Source: Haberlea rhodopensis
Lineage: Eukaryota; Streptophyta; Magnoliopsida; Lamiales; Gesneriaceae
Length of the DNA: 64,000 nt
NCBI GenBank assembly: GCA_907163345.1
Contig: CAJQUN010000469.1
Span: 62,001 to 126,000 of the forward strand
Direction of reading: 5' to 3'
Shown in pieces: positions 1 to 11,262 of the stretch. Each line of letters opens with the position of its first letter. Position 1 is the stretch's first letter. The notes below the pieces were generated by a model. It made no database searches. It was not told the origin of the DNA and worked only from the letters and a program-made list of their open reading frames with translations. Position numbers and translations under genes: made by a program.

Positions 1-1236
1 GACATTCAACCATTCTAAATAGCATAGTCAAACATGCGTCATCATCTTATAAGCATCATCATTTCAAACATCATCATCTTATCATAATTGTCATCATAAC
101 ATCATAATCATAAACTTATTCTTCATAATCATCACCATATATACTTATGCAATTAATGCAAAGTCATAGTTTTAGGAATATGTTACCGTTTGATGCCCGT
201 ACGTTTCTTACGTACCTTTTCAAAATGTGGTGAAATCGTAGTACTTTATCTTCTTGAAGTCATTGGTACCTGGGATGGTTCTACACAACCATACAAATTA
301 ATATTAGAAGCTAAACAATAGCCCAATACCAAAAATTCCACAAAAAACATCATTTTTCAAAAATACACAGCTGGCGATCGATCGCTTCGCTGAGGCGATC
401 GATCGCCTCAAATTCTTCTTCGCGGCGATCGATCGCGCCAAATGTGGCGATCGATCGCCTATCCTTTGAATTGGCTACTGCCTCTCGGCGATCGGTCGCC
501 TCATTTCAGGCGATCGATCGCCTGCCCTGCTCTTCGCCCACTGTCCTTAGGCGATCGGTCGCCTCTTTTCAGGCGATCGATCGCCTCGCACAGATACACG
601 TTTTTCACCATTTTTACACCAAAATTCCTTCCCAACTTCCACAACACTTATACCAACAAACTTAAAACACAAAAACACTTTAAACCTTCAATATACATCA
701 TAAAACCACTAAAAATCCAACATCCTACAAAGAATCACACTAACCCAAACAAACCCATTTCAAACCCTTTTTAAAACCCTTCCAAACTCAATCAACACTT
801 CAAGAACATCAATAAGATATGTATAAACATCATAGACACTAAATCTTACCAAGAAGTGCAAGAACAAAGCTTTTACAAGAATTTCTTCCCACCCTTAGGT
901 CAAAATTCGAAAATGAGGGGAAGAGGGTTTTGGGAGAGTGATTTTGGGGATTTGAGTGTAAAGGATAAAGTGGGGTGAAATGGTGGGTTAAGTATTAATT
1001 CTTACTTTTAACTTGTACCCCAATAACAACATGATGTATATAAAATACATTAACATGATAAGCAATTACAAATTGCAACCAACTTCATTAAACCCATATC
1101 ATCCTCATAATTAAAATTAACATCCTTAAATCATGTTACTTCTTCATTTCCCACACATATCTTAATCATCGTAATAAATCATCATATAAGCATAATTAAT
1201 ATTCAGATTGCCATTAATTAATTTCGGGGCATCACA
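1..1236 (-). mobile_element. Partial LTR of a Tekay-like Ty3 retrotransposon, minus orientation
   Basis: Read on the minus strand, this LTR begins at position 1236 with TGTGATGCCCCGAAATTAAT and runs off the left edge of the window. It is an inverted relative of the solo LTR at 2333-4381: both begin TGTGAT followed by CCCCGAAAT, and both carry the same palindrome array and the same sequence near the array (a CCATCCCAGGTA-type segment and a GTACGT...CCGTACG segment). The copy interrupts the Copia reading frame that resumes at 1237. Only about 60 percent of the LTR is visible, so whether it is a solo LTR or one end of a full element cannot be told. Confidence 0.8.
373..585. repeat. Array of eight GGCGATCGATCGCC palindromes (array A1)
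   Basis: Eight perfect or near-perfect copies of GGCGATCGATCGCC start at 373, 394, 424, 446, 487, 509, 550 and 572. The start-to-start gaps are 21, 30, 22, 41, 22, 41 and 22 bp, so the palindromes form four pairs about 21-22 bp apart. The array lies inside the LTR. Reading frames through it give artefactual peptide repeats and are not genes. Confidence 0.95.
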
Positions 1237-2332
1237 AGTTGAACAAAGATGTTGATGAGAATCTTGATGTGTTTACCAAGTTGATTCAAGATATTAAGTT
1301 AACGGGAGATAACAACATTGATGAATATACTATTATTGTGATTTTCAATGTTATTCCTGAGACATATAGTGATGTCAAATCTCCTATTAAGTATGATAGA
1401 GATTCCATTACGCTTGACACTGTGATTAATGGTCTTAAGAGTAAATAATTATATTTAACAGTGAACAAAGGTAGTAAGCAAAATTTAGGTGAAGTTATGC
1501 ATGTTAGAGGTAGGTCTCAACCTAGGTATAACAACAATCGTAAATCTGATAATAATCAAAATCAGAATAATGGTAAGAACAAGAGGAAAAGCAAGACTAG
1601 GTCTAAGTCTAGGCCTAGGCCAAAAACAGAAGGTGCTTTAACTGTGATGATCCTAATCATTTTATTAAAGACTGTCCTAAAAAGAAAAATCAGAAACAAA
1701 ATGATAACAACCAATCTTATGAACAACTGAATCATGCTTCCTCATCTGGTGAAAAATCGGGTGATATCTTTATGGTGACTAATTTATGTGATTCTGTGAA
1801 TTCTGTGCATGTTTTTACTGTGTGTGAAAATGGATGGCTAATTGATTCTGGTTATTCTTATCACATGTCACCACTAAGAAATTTGTTTTCTAATTATAAA
1901 GAAGTCGAACATGGTTGTATTTATATAGCTAATGAGAAACTTTGTAAAGTTGCTGGCATTTGTGATGTTTACTTGAAATTTGATTCTGTTTATTCTGTGA
2001 CTCTAAAAGATGTGAGACATGTTTCTACTTTGTGCAATAATGATGTCTTGTGCTGCTTTAGAATCTGGTGGTCTTGAGGGTAAATGGGGAAATGGAATAA
2101 TGAAACTTTTAAAGTGTTCTTCGGTGTTTTTAAAGCTGAAAAGAAAAGAAAACTTTATGTTTGCAAAATTGAATCTGTGTATGATAAAATCTCTGTGAAT
2201 TCTGACTGATGACTTGACTAATCTGAATTCTGACTGATGACTTGACTAATCTGTGGCATAGCAGATTAGGTCATATGAGTGATAAAGGTCTAGAGATTTG
2301 CATAAAAAAATGTTGTTTTGGTAAAGACAAGT
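1237..2332 (+). pseudogene. Copia gag-pol remnant, first part (gag, zinc knuckle, protease, pre-integrase)
   Basis: Conceptual translation gives the end of a Copia Gag domain (around 1239-1448, ending in a GRDSITLD-like block seen here as DRDSITLD), a basic linker with RGRS, and a degraded CCHC knuckle region around 1640-1690 (HFIKDCPKK in a shifted frame). A protease start follows at about 1830-1870 (LIDSGYSYHM, the usual LDSGCSYHM site with the catalytic DSG), then a GAG-pre-integrase block near 2250-2290 (LWHSRLGHMSDKGL). Several frameshifts and stops separate these pieces, so no protein is made. The frame is interrupted by the LTR at 2333 and resumes at 4387. Confidence 0.85.
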
Positions 2333-4381
2333 TGTGATATCCCCGAAATAATTAATTGCAATTTGAGCATTATTTGTGTTTATATGATTAATTATGATGG
2401 TAATTAATTGATTATGTGCTGGATTTATTAATGTGTGGAAATGCATGGTCACATGGAAAGGATGACCCGGGAGTGCATTTCAGGGTGCATGTTGTGCATG
2501 TTGGGGAAAATTGTTATTAGCATGATTTATTTGCCATGGCTAGCAATTAATTGGAAATCATGATATTTTGGTGCATTTTGGTGAAATGCTTTTAAAAATA
2601 TCATGTTGAGGTGTTTTATACACCATGGGTTTGTGGATGCATTTTTAATTTAACTTAAACCTTTACACCCCAACCCCACACCTCACTTTCATTTTACTTT
2701 ACCAAACCACCCAAACCCTTCCTTCTCTCCCATTTTCGAGTTTGTGCTCAAGGGTAAAGGAAATCCTTCCAAAAATCTTGATTTGTGGAGTTTATTGGGA
2801 GATTTGAGGTCCCCAAGAGGTATGGATACCTCATTGTTGATTTTGTAAGGTTTTATTTAAGTTTGGTATGGTTTTGAAGGATTTTAAAATGGGTTTGTGT
2901 TGGGTTGTTGTGGTTTTGGTTGAGGGTTGGATTTATGTTTGTTTTGAGGTGTATTTTGAAGGTTTATGTTATTATTTATGTTGTTGGTTTGATGGTTTAA
3001 GTGTTGGTATGGATTGGAAGGTTTTGGTATGCAAAAATGGGGAAAAATCGCGAGTCTGTGCGAGGCGATCGACCGCCTGAAATGGGGCGATCGATCGCCG
3101 ATGGGCAGTACCAAATTTGCGGGACAGGCGATCGATCGCCTGTTATGAGGCGACCGATCACCGAGAGGCAGTGGCCAATCCAAGGTTTAGGCGATCGATC
3201 GCCATGTTTGGCGCGATCGATCGCCGGGAAGAAAAAATTGAGGCGATCGATCGCCTCAGCCAAGCGATCGATCGCCCACTGTGGAATTTTGAGAAATGCT
3301 TCCTTTTGTCGAATTTTTGGTATTTGACTATTATTTGGCTTCTAATATGGGGTTGTGTGATTGTGTAGAACCATCCCAGGTAGCAACGCAACCAAGGAAC
3401 TGAAGCCATATCAATTCCACTTTTGGAAAGGTACGTAGAGGACGTACGGGCACCCAACGGTACATGTATCTAATATACTCATTGTTTATGCATTGTGGAT
3501 GCGAGTATATATGTGATTATGCATTGTGGATGCAAATACATGTTGAATTATGCATGATGATTGTAGATGCATATGATTATTGGTGCACATCCCATGAGTC
3601 GTGGTCATCCCTTGATGATTTTAATGCTTGCCGCTATTTGTTTTGGTTCCGCTAAATGTGAAGCGAGGGGTGGGAGCGCCGCATGTCACATTTGAGCGTG
3701 GTTATCATATAGGGCGAGGAAAGGATATTTGCCGCTCAATGTGAGGCGAGGGGTGGGAGTACCGCATGTCCATTGAAGCGAGGTTATTCTATGCCGCCTA
3801 TATGTAAATAAGCGAGGGGCATTAAAATACATTGTGATGGACAGACTAGGGAATGGTGACCGGTATTTGATATTGATGAGATGGTATTATGTCATGACAT
3901 GTGTAGACCATTAAAAATAATCTATTGATTATACTCATGAGTTATGGTACAGGGACAACCAAACGGGAAGCGTCTGAAATGCATGGGAAAAACAGGAAGT
4001 GTTTTATTATGATTATGCATTTACGCTTTATATTCATATTGTGTTGTATATGAATGATATTATTGCTCATGTTTGGGGGTTGTCCTTGTAGGTACTTTTG
4101 GCATGATATGAAGGGGGCTAAGACGGGTTGAGACCGTGAGCTTGAAGAGCACTTTTGGTAGATGAAGGACAGGATTATTTTGTATAGTGTCTACTCTAGG
4201 AGTAGTGTAAAACTATAATTGATAACATTCTTTTGATGGGGAATGTAATTAATCCATTGATAGTCCTCATTTTGGCATGTAACTTTTAGGCTCATAGCCT
4301 CAACACGATTAATTCACTCTGATCATTTATATTAGCTCTAATTATGCCTTTGATCCGCACTTAAGGATTAGGGTCCTTACA
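2333..4381 (+). mobile_element. Solo LTR of a Tekay-like retrotransposon, TSD CAAGT
   Basis: A 2049-bp LTR begins TGTGATATCCCCGAAAT and ends AGGGTCCTTACA. It is flanked by a perfect 5-bp duplication, CAAGT at 2328-2332 and at 4382-4386. The Copia reading frame before it (ending FGKDKL) continues directly after it (SCMYFRDSCVYGKQ), which confirms the insertion point. No internal region or second LTR is present, so this is the product of LTR-LTR recombination. It carries array A2. The 3' end (TTAAGGATTAGGGT) resembles the ends of the LTRs at 53040 and 60982. Confidence 0.93.
3064..3277. repeat. Array of eight GGCGATCGATCGCC palindromes (array A2)
   Basis: Units start at 3064, 3086, 3127, 3149, 3190, 3211, 3242 and 3263. 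The gaps are 22, 41, 22, 41, 21, 31 and 21, which is the spacing of array A1 read backwards, as expected for an LTR in the opposite orientation. Cores vary (GATCGACC, GACCGATC) but the symmetric arms are kept. Confidence 0.95.
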
Positions 4382-4571
4382 CAAGTTGTCTTGCATGTAT
4401 TTCCGTGATTCTTGTGTTTATGGCAAACAACAAGGAGTGAAATTCCCGGTAACCCCTTCCCCTAAGGTCGCTAAGAGTTCTGTGATTCTTGAGTACTTGA
4501 ATGCTGATCTGACCTGTGAATTGAAAACACAAGATCATCACTGTGAAATTGGAAATTGCATGTCAACATAG
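4382..4571 (+). pseudogene. Copia pol remnant, second part
   Basis: After the TSD of the solo LTR the Copia frame continues as SCMYFRDSCVYGKQQGVKFP. This matches the CxxCVYGKxxRVKF segment between the pre-integrase domain and the integrase core. A further block (SSVILEYLNADLT) resembles the start of the Copia integrase core (VLDYVHSDLWG type). The frame then loses recognisable homology and stops at 4571. It is a dead fragment, and the rest of the Copia element is missing. Confidence 0.75.
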
Positions 4572-4893
4572 GAGCAGTTTGGATATTAAACCCATGTCTA
4601 AAAAAATTAGTCATTAAACTCAATTTTTTAATTGAAAATAACAAGTTTAAGAAAGCAAATAATTCTTGATGGGAATCTATTTCTTTTTTTCTTTTTGAAT
4701 CAGGGGTCCAACAATCAGATCACAACTTACAACAAGATTTTAATCACTCCAGTTCACAATATTTATTTATTTATTTAATGAAATTGCATCATTCGACAAA
4801 AATAATCAAAAAAATCTTATGAAAAATGGATTTGATCCAAAAAAAACAGCTTTACTAAAAAGATTTGAAGTATATTTATCTAAAAAAATCAAA
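4572..4893. other. Unassigned AT-rich spacer
   Basis: No coding frame, repeat or promoter is recognisable between the Copia fragment and the reverse transcriptase fragment. The sequence is AT-rich with runs of T and A. Confidence 0.6.
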
Positions 4894-5400
4894 TTAAAAT
4901 GTTCGTCCAATCATCAAAATATCATCAATAAATACAATTACAAATCTGTCTAAGAACGATTTGAAGATTCTATTCATCAAATCCATAAATACAGCAAGAG
5001 CATTAGTCAAACCGAAAGGCATAACAAGAAATTCATAATGTCCATACCGTGTTCGAAAAGCTGTTTTGGGCACATCTCCCTCTCTTACCCTCAATTGGTG
5101 ATACCCTGATCGTAAATCAATATTTGAATATATGGCTGATCCTTGTAACTGATCAAACAAGTCATCAATACGAGGTAATGGATACTTATTTTTTATCGTC
5201 ACCTTGTTTATCTGTCGATAATCAATACATAATCTCATTGTTCCATCCTTTTTCTTGACAAATAACACAGGAGCACCCCAAGGTGATACACTAGGTCGAA
5301 TGTATCCCTTATCTAGTAGATCATGTAACTGTATCTTTAATTCCTTCAATTCTACAGGTGCCATTCTGTATGGGGCTCGAGATATAGGAGCTGTATAATC
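4894..5400 (-). pseudogene. Chromovirus (Tekay-like) reverse transcriptase fragment
   Basis: The minus strand encodes about 165 residues of a Ty3-type reverse transcriptase. It starts in the usual pre-RT context (ISRAPYRMAPVELKELK), goes through WGAPVLFVKKKDGTMRLCID and PLPRIDDLFDQL to the catalytic block VIVFIDDIL (the YxDD position reads FIDD), and then ends. The wording of these motifs is that of plant chromoviruses of the Tekay/Del type. Protease, RNase H and integrase are absent, and the fragment has no LTRs of its own nearby in the same orientation, so it is a truncated relic. Confidence 0.88.
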
Positions 5401-6182
5401 AATTTAATGTAAAAGAATGGTAGTATGCTAAGCATACTAAAGACCCCCATTCAACATTCCTTGACTAGCTTATCATCCTATCCTTTTAGCCTAAATATGA
5501 TTTCAATCCATACCTTTTAAGGGAGTATGATGTATTTCATTCACATGCACTTGGAATTCATTGAATTATATTTGTGAACTTTATTGTCAAAAGAATGAAA
5601 TACATGAATGAAAAGGAATGCCTTGAGAAATTTGATACAAAAATGACTCCAAGGGGAGCCAAGGCACAAAAGAAGAAAAATGTTGAAACAAAAGTTGAAA
5701 AATTCAAGCAAGGAGAGAAGCTTTTAGTGTGCATATCATCATACTCTCTTACTTGATATATCCTTTACCTTTCTTTCATAAGCCAATACCTAGGCCACAC
5801 TACAAGCTAATAAAGACCTACTTGATTTATGTTTGCAAAGTGGCTAAGATAGTGGAGAAGAATGTGCAAGTGAGCTTATACTTGTGTTAGTGTATTACTT
5901 GAACTATTGTGGATATGCTTCTATTGGATCTATAATTTGTACATGACACTTGTTTTGACCACACACACACGTTCACTACTTTGTTGGGTACGAATTGTTT
6001 AGGGATTGAACTTGTTCCATTATTAACTTTTCACCGCCTTTCATTACTATGCATGTTTTAAATTGTTGAGGCATAAAAGTGAGGACAAGTTAGTTTGTTA
6101 TGATGCTATGAGCCAAGCAAAAAAATATTGTATTTTTGTCTGATTTACTCGAGGTCGAGTAAAGAGTAAGTATGTGGGTGTT
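5401..6182 (+). mobile_element. 3' internal remnant of a Ty3 (Tat/Athila-like) element, with polypurine tract
   Basis: This stretch precedes the LTR at 6183 and looks like the 3' untranslated part of that element. It ends in a purine-rich run (AGAGTAAGTATGTGGGTG at about 6160-6180), which is where the polypurine primer of the plus strand should be. A short frame at 5574-5756 encodes a lysine-rich peptide of about 60 residues with no recognisable domain, and I would not call it a gene. The upstream end of the element is not visible. Confidence 0.5.
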
Positions 6183-7768
6183 TGATGTGACTAGAAATAG
6201 ACACATCTATTGCGCTTAATTATCTACGATTTGGTATATTTTGATTGATAAATTGATACATATGCTACCTAATCGTATATTTGTGTAAATGTAGGGAAAT
6301 GTGAAGAAATCAAGCTAAAATGATGAAAGAATGACTAAAGTTGAAGAAAAGAGGAAAAAACCAGAATCCAAGACACATGTTGCTCATTTCTCCTCAAATT
6401 CTATATGTTCGAGCCATGTTTTGGAAATGTGGTCCATAAAAAAGTTGTAGAACTTTGAGTTATCTTCGCGTGGACAACTGATTCATCGAATTCGAAGTTC
6501 TGACGAGAAAGTTATGGCCAAAATACGAAACTCGCCAGAAAAATGGAGGACATGCGTAATTACGCCATTATCAGGCGTAATTACGCCAACGCTACGGCAT
6601 GGACAGGCGTAATTACGCCATTCGGAGGTGTAAATACGCCAGAAATGCGGGAAGCCATATTTTTGACACGTCATCAGGCGTCTTTACGCCATTTTCTGGC
6701 GTAGCTACGCCTGTAGAGTTTTGGAAAGTTTAAAGACTTGATTTCTTTCATTCCTACATATAATTTAACCTACCCATCAGCCACCATACCTCTTGAGACT
6801 CAAAAATTAGCCTCTTTAGGAGATAATTGAGAGCTTAGAACAGATTTTTCAATTTTTAGAGTAATTTTCTTCCGATTTTTGCAAAGACGCTCGAAGAACG
6901 AAGACGGAATCGACAAGCCGGAATCGTGATTCGTCTTAGAAATTTCTTTTCCTTTGTTTATTTAATGTTTTCCAATCAGTTTTTGTTATTTTTAGATTCA
7001 ATTATGCTAGGCTAAACTCTAGATTCTTGGTTGAAGGGATACTTGCTTTTGGATTTGAATCTCTTGTGAGAATTTTGGTTTGTTTATTGAATTTAATTTC
7101 GATTTCAATTCTGTTTCTTGGTATCGATTTCAATGATTATTGTGTTTGTTTATTAAATTGATAACCTACTATTCACATGCATAATCGATAGCTAATTAAG
7201 AAGCAACTAAGATTAATAATTACCGGCTGTAGGTGTTATTGAATTCTTAGGAGAAACGATTGGGTAATCAATCATTAACGGCTGTAGTTTCTATTGATTA
7301 GATTTATCGAACTCACTAGTTTTGAAATCTATCATTGATTTAATCATAAACGGCTGTAGTTTTGATTAGAGATTTGATAAGAGTCGGATTGAATGCTGTT
7401 TTCTCTTTGACTACGATTAAGGTGGGTAGGAATTTAATTTTCAATCGATGAATAATTGAAAGAATTCGAATGTTAGTGATTTGATGATCAAGAGAGAATT
7501 TTCCAAAAGTAAAGTTGACCGAAAACCAAGAATCACTTCACTCTCATAAGTTTTAACCGTTTTAGTTAATCTCGTTAATTAGTTTAATTCTTAAAATTTG
7601 CTTAGCAGTAATCACTCAACTCAAAACCCCCCTTTTTACTATTCGTTCTTAAATTGACACGAAAAAATACTACCTTCCCTGTGGGATCGATCCCTACTCT
7701 CGCTACTACATACTTTTGCTATTAACTTGAGAAGGGTTAATTTGGGCGTACGCGATAAACGCACACCA
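6183..7768 (+). mobile_element. LTR of a Tat/Athila-like Ty3 retrotransposon
   Basis: The LTR begins TGATGTGACTAGAAATAG directly after a purine-rich tract, and probably ends CGCACACCA at 7768. Near the 3' end it contains the segment CTTCCCTGTGGGATCGATCC, a block I associate with LTRs of the plant Tat/Athila group. The 5' partner LTR is missing, so a TSD cannot be verified; the 5 bases after the proposed end are ATAAT. The right end is less certain than the left. It carries a palindrome array at 6553-6711. Confidence 0.65.
6553..6711. repeat. Array of six GGCGTAATTACGCC palindromes
   Basis: Six copies start at 6553, 6574, 6606, 6627, 6677 and 6698, with cores TAATTA, TAAATA, TCTTTA and TAGCTA between GGCG and CGCC arms. 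The gaps are 21, 32, 21, 50 and 21 bp, so they form three pairs spaced exactly 21 bp apart. The core differs completely from the GATCGATC arrays, but the arms (GGC...GCC) and the pairing are the same. Confidence 0.93.
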
Positions 7769-8238
7769 ATAATCATACACTTGGACGAGGAGATGTTCTG
7801 GAGTTGAAATTCATAACTGCAGCCCCAGAAATCACGGGGAAAGGCCTTCACCCTAGTTTTCATTTTGTAAAACTACAAAGGCCTAACTGGAAGGCGGTGG
7901 ATCAAATAAAACCACCGCCTGAAGGAACAACACTAGTTTCCCCGCTCACAGAAGATGACATTACAACCAGAAGAGCTTGGGGATTATGGGTCTGTCTCAC
8001 GGAGATGGACAAAGTCAAGTATCCGTTCAAAATATTCCAGAAAACAGCGAACGGGTCATTCATGGTTAACTTCATGACAAGCCATACCACAAAATTTGCC
8101 GAGGACGTCTTTGAAAAGAAGAGGCAAATATTATGGGACAACAAGATTCCGGCAACCAAAGAAACTAGCCGGAAGTTCTGCAACATGGCTCATGTGGGAA
8201 GATGGCATGACTACATCTGCCCGAGCTGCCCAGAGTAG
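7769..8238 (+). pseudogene. Open frame of uncertain origin, possibly endogenous pararetrovirus-like
   Basis: An open frame continues upstream to the LTR boundary at 7769 (it reads NNHTLGRGDVLELKF from there) and runs for about 155 residues to a stop at 8238. No start codon is visible, so it is the 3' part of a gene interrupted by the LTR. It ends with a Cys/His cluster (FCNMAHVGRWHDYICPSC) that could bind zinc. It is followed within 260 bp by a TATA promoter. Frame end, then promoter, then a long leader is the arrangement of plant pararetroviruses (Caulimoviridae), but I do not recognise a diagnostic reverse transcriptase or movement motif. A truncated host or transposon gene is equally possible. 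Confidence 0.35.
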
Positions 8239-8432
8239 AAAGAACCACTGTTCGGGAAAGGATTCCCTGTCAAAAGGGACCAAAATTTCTAGGGACCACA
8301 GGGAGACAAGAGTCATGTGACTCTGACGAGGACCACTACCATTACAAGAAGAAAACAAAATGGTAGGACAGCCTCTTCGGCCGAAAGTCGAAGGGACCAC
8401 AAGATACCAAACAAGAAAGAGGACGAATGCAA

Positions 8433-8498
8433 TGACGTCTGATGATAAACAAGAGTTGAAGTCCGGATTTCACATCCACCTCCAGACTTCTATAAATA
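8433..8498 (+). promoter_or_regulatory. Putative promoter: TGACGTC box and TATAAATA
   Basis: A TGACGTC (as-1/bZIP-type) site lies at 8433-8439 and a TATAAATA box at 8491-8498, 52 bp apart, in a region following the open frame. The combination resembles pararetroviral and plant core promoters. No transcript start can be assigned. Confidence 0.4.
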
Positions 8499-9474
8499 CC
8501 AAGACATCCAGGAAGCTAAGGACATCGAAAATTCTCCATAGTTTTCTGAAAATAAATATTGTAGTCTCCAAGCTTTGTAATCTTCAGCTTTCTTAGCTTG
8601 GTAATATTTCTTTTCTTTCTTTCATTTCATAAGTGTCTGTAATATTGTTCTGTTTTTTGTAAGTTTATGTGTTCTTGAGTCAAGCCTCATCTATATGAGA
8701 GGCTAAACAAGTCCGTCTCCTCCCAAAAGGAGACGTTTTAATGTAATAGATGTTATAAGTATTCGAGAATAAAAATAAGGATGTTGCCCAGCTATCTCCC
8801 AGATTTCTTTAAATTTTTTTTATATCTTGATTATACCTTATGCCCTAAGGTAGGAAACGAATTATGGTTGTGCTGTGCGGTTTCTGAAGGAGTCGGATAA
8901 CTGGCAGACTAACCTCGCCCGTGAGCTGAGGTTGGATGGTGAGGAGCCATTCGTAAAACAGTCTGGAGGCAGTAAGTTTTTGACTGGTGGAAGTTGCGAC
9001 CCACCTCACCCGGTGTCGTTATGGTCAAAGTAGTATATTTCAGTTTGTTAAAATTTTATTGTAATACGGAAGCATGTTGGGCCTTTTATTTATTTTTAAA
9101 CATGATCTTCAAATCGGGTTTTGAATTATAAATAGACGAACGTTATATAAACTGTGAGTCCTTTGCAAAAGTATGCTTTTGGGATTCATCTCGAGATGAC
9201 AGAAACTGAAGGATCTCATGTTCATATAATGTTTCTGTTTGGTAAATATTATGATGAAAACGATGATGAATAGTATATTGTGACATATTTTGTTCTGTAA
9301 ACATTTTCTAGGGGCTAAGAATACAATTTTATTAAAGATTGGTTGGGCCGCGTGGACCACATGGGGTTATTATTGTCATTTCAACCAAAAATGGACTTAG
9401 ATCAACTAATATTTTTTCGCTGGACTAGGGTAGATTATGTTTCACGAAAGTGTACCGACCTGTAATTTTCCCTT
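8499..9474. other. Non-coding stretch after the putative promoter
   Basis: No substantial open frame is present. It contains a short stem-loop-like segment at about 8680-8740 (CTCATCTATATGAGAGG and CTCCTCCCAAAAGGAG) and a GC-richer patch at 8870-9030. These would fit a structured viral or retroelement leader, but nothing in it is diagnostic. Confidence 0.35.
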
Positions 9475-9580
9475 TGTTATACCTGCATGGACTAAATCAT
9501 CACACTCACATATAAAAGCTTAACGTCCAAATATATCAAAATTTAATGATTTCCATCAAATAATCGCATTATTCCGTAAT

Positions 9581-9787
9581 CAGTGGCAGATTTAAGTGGG
9601 GGTGCCCAATATTTTTTTTTAATACCTAAAAAATATTACAGTTTACTCTCTAAAAATTATATTTTACCCATAAAAAATTACTTTTTGCCCCCCTTAAATT
9701 ATATTTTGACCCTAAAAAAAATTTTGAAAATAATATTTATGTAAATTTCATTTTGCCCCCTCGCCGAAAATCCTGTGTCCGCCCCTG
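9581..9787. mobile_element. hAT-type MITE, degenerate 8-bp TSD
   Basis: The element begins CAGTGGCAGATTTAAG and ends GTCCGCCCCTG. The interior is AT-rich with GCCCCC patches. The flanks TCCGTAAT and CCCATAAT match at 6 of 8 bases. The homologous block at 46460-46490 lacks the insertion (CGCATTAACTTGTAATTCAT) and so provides an empty site. It belongs to the same family as the elements at 13270 and 46888. Confidence 0.75.
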
Positions 9788-10359
9788 CCCATAATTCATA
9801 GAAATCTAATATATAGTTTGATTTTAATAATATTTGAAGACCAAGTGTTTCCATTATATCAAAAAACCAAAATTGGTAGTATTATGATATTGTGATTTAT
9901 ATATTTTAAAAGGTATAGCAACTTAGATGCTATATTTCGATTGTTGTGTTGATAGGAATGGATAAATGTTGTTTTTTGGTATTAATTGCACTAACTAGTA
10001 CTATATAAAATTATGGTAATCTAATTGGTCAAAATCTGGTCTTAAATACAATAAATTGTTTTTTTTTTTTTTGTATTTTTGGTTCGATTTTCGCTAGAAT
10101 TGTCAATTTCAGCAAGACATATCAATTATACCTAACAACATATTAACAATGTCCTGCCCATGTCATCATTCCCGTATAATTTGGAATAAATATGCATAAA
10201 AAACAATTTATTACATTAGGACAAAATTTTGACTAATTTAAAAACTAAAATCTCTAGACCAACTTACTTAATAGTTTTTGAATTTTCCTAAAAAAAATAA
10301 GTAAAACTAATATTAATTATAGGATCAAATATATATCATTCTATCAAAAGCTATACTTA

Positions 10360-11230
10360 GGTACCGTTTGAAGTGATGTATATGATAAGTAATGTAAGGA
10401 TTAAAAAGTTGTGAAATGATTGTAAAAATGGTATGTGATAAGTTATATGCTGTTTGATTGGAGAATAAGATGGTTGATAAAGATTATTATATGGTGTAAT
10501 GTCTAAAATACCCTTATCATTATAATAATAAAATATAATAAAAATAATAGTTTATATCTATTAATCATAATATAATATATAATAATAGTAATTGTGTGTA
10601 TGTATATATAATAATAATAGTATATATAATATATAATAATAATTATTATTATTATATTATAATATAATAATAATTATTATTATATAATAATATTAATAAA
10701 TAATAAAAAAAAAATAATACTAATATAAATAATAATAATTGTGTGTATGTATATATAATAATAATAGTATATTATAATATTAATAAAATAAAATAAAAAA
10801 TAATAACACTATATAAATAATAATAATTGTGTGTATGTATATATAATAATAATAGTATATTATAATATTAATAAAATAAATAAAAAATAATAATACTAAT
10901 ATAAATAAATAATAAAAATATATATTTGAATATATATATATATATATGCATATATAATAATAATAGTAATATATATATAATTTATATACATTATTATAAT
11001 ATATATATATATATATGTGCGTGTGTATATATACATATATATAATAGTAATAATAATAATAATAATATACATAATAATAGTATATATATAATATAATATA
11101 TAAATTATTATATTAATCGCATATTATAATAATAATTATTATTATTACGTAATAATATATATATATGCATATATAATAATAATATATATATAATTTATAT
11201 ATTATATATATATATATGCGTGCGTGTGTA

Positions 11231-11262
<32 letters not shown>

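Noticed and set aside
373..585. CRISPR-like array
   Set aside because: The regular repeats are short palindromes with unequal spacers of 7-27 bp, in plant LTR sequence. No cas genes exist, and the spacer lengths do not fit.
442..774. Open frames across the GGCGATCGATCGCC array with repeated RSIA/AIDR peptides (also 2884-3457 and 48506-49060)
   Set aside because: The peptide repeats are the translation of the palindromes. They occur on both strands and in several frames, with no start context or conserved domain.
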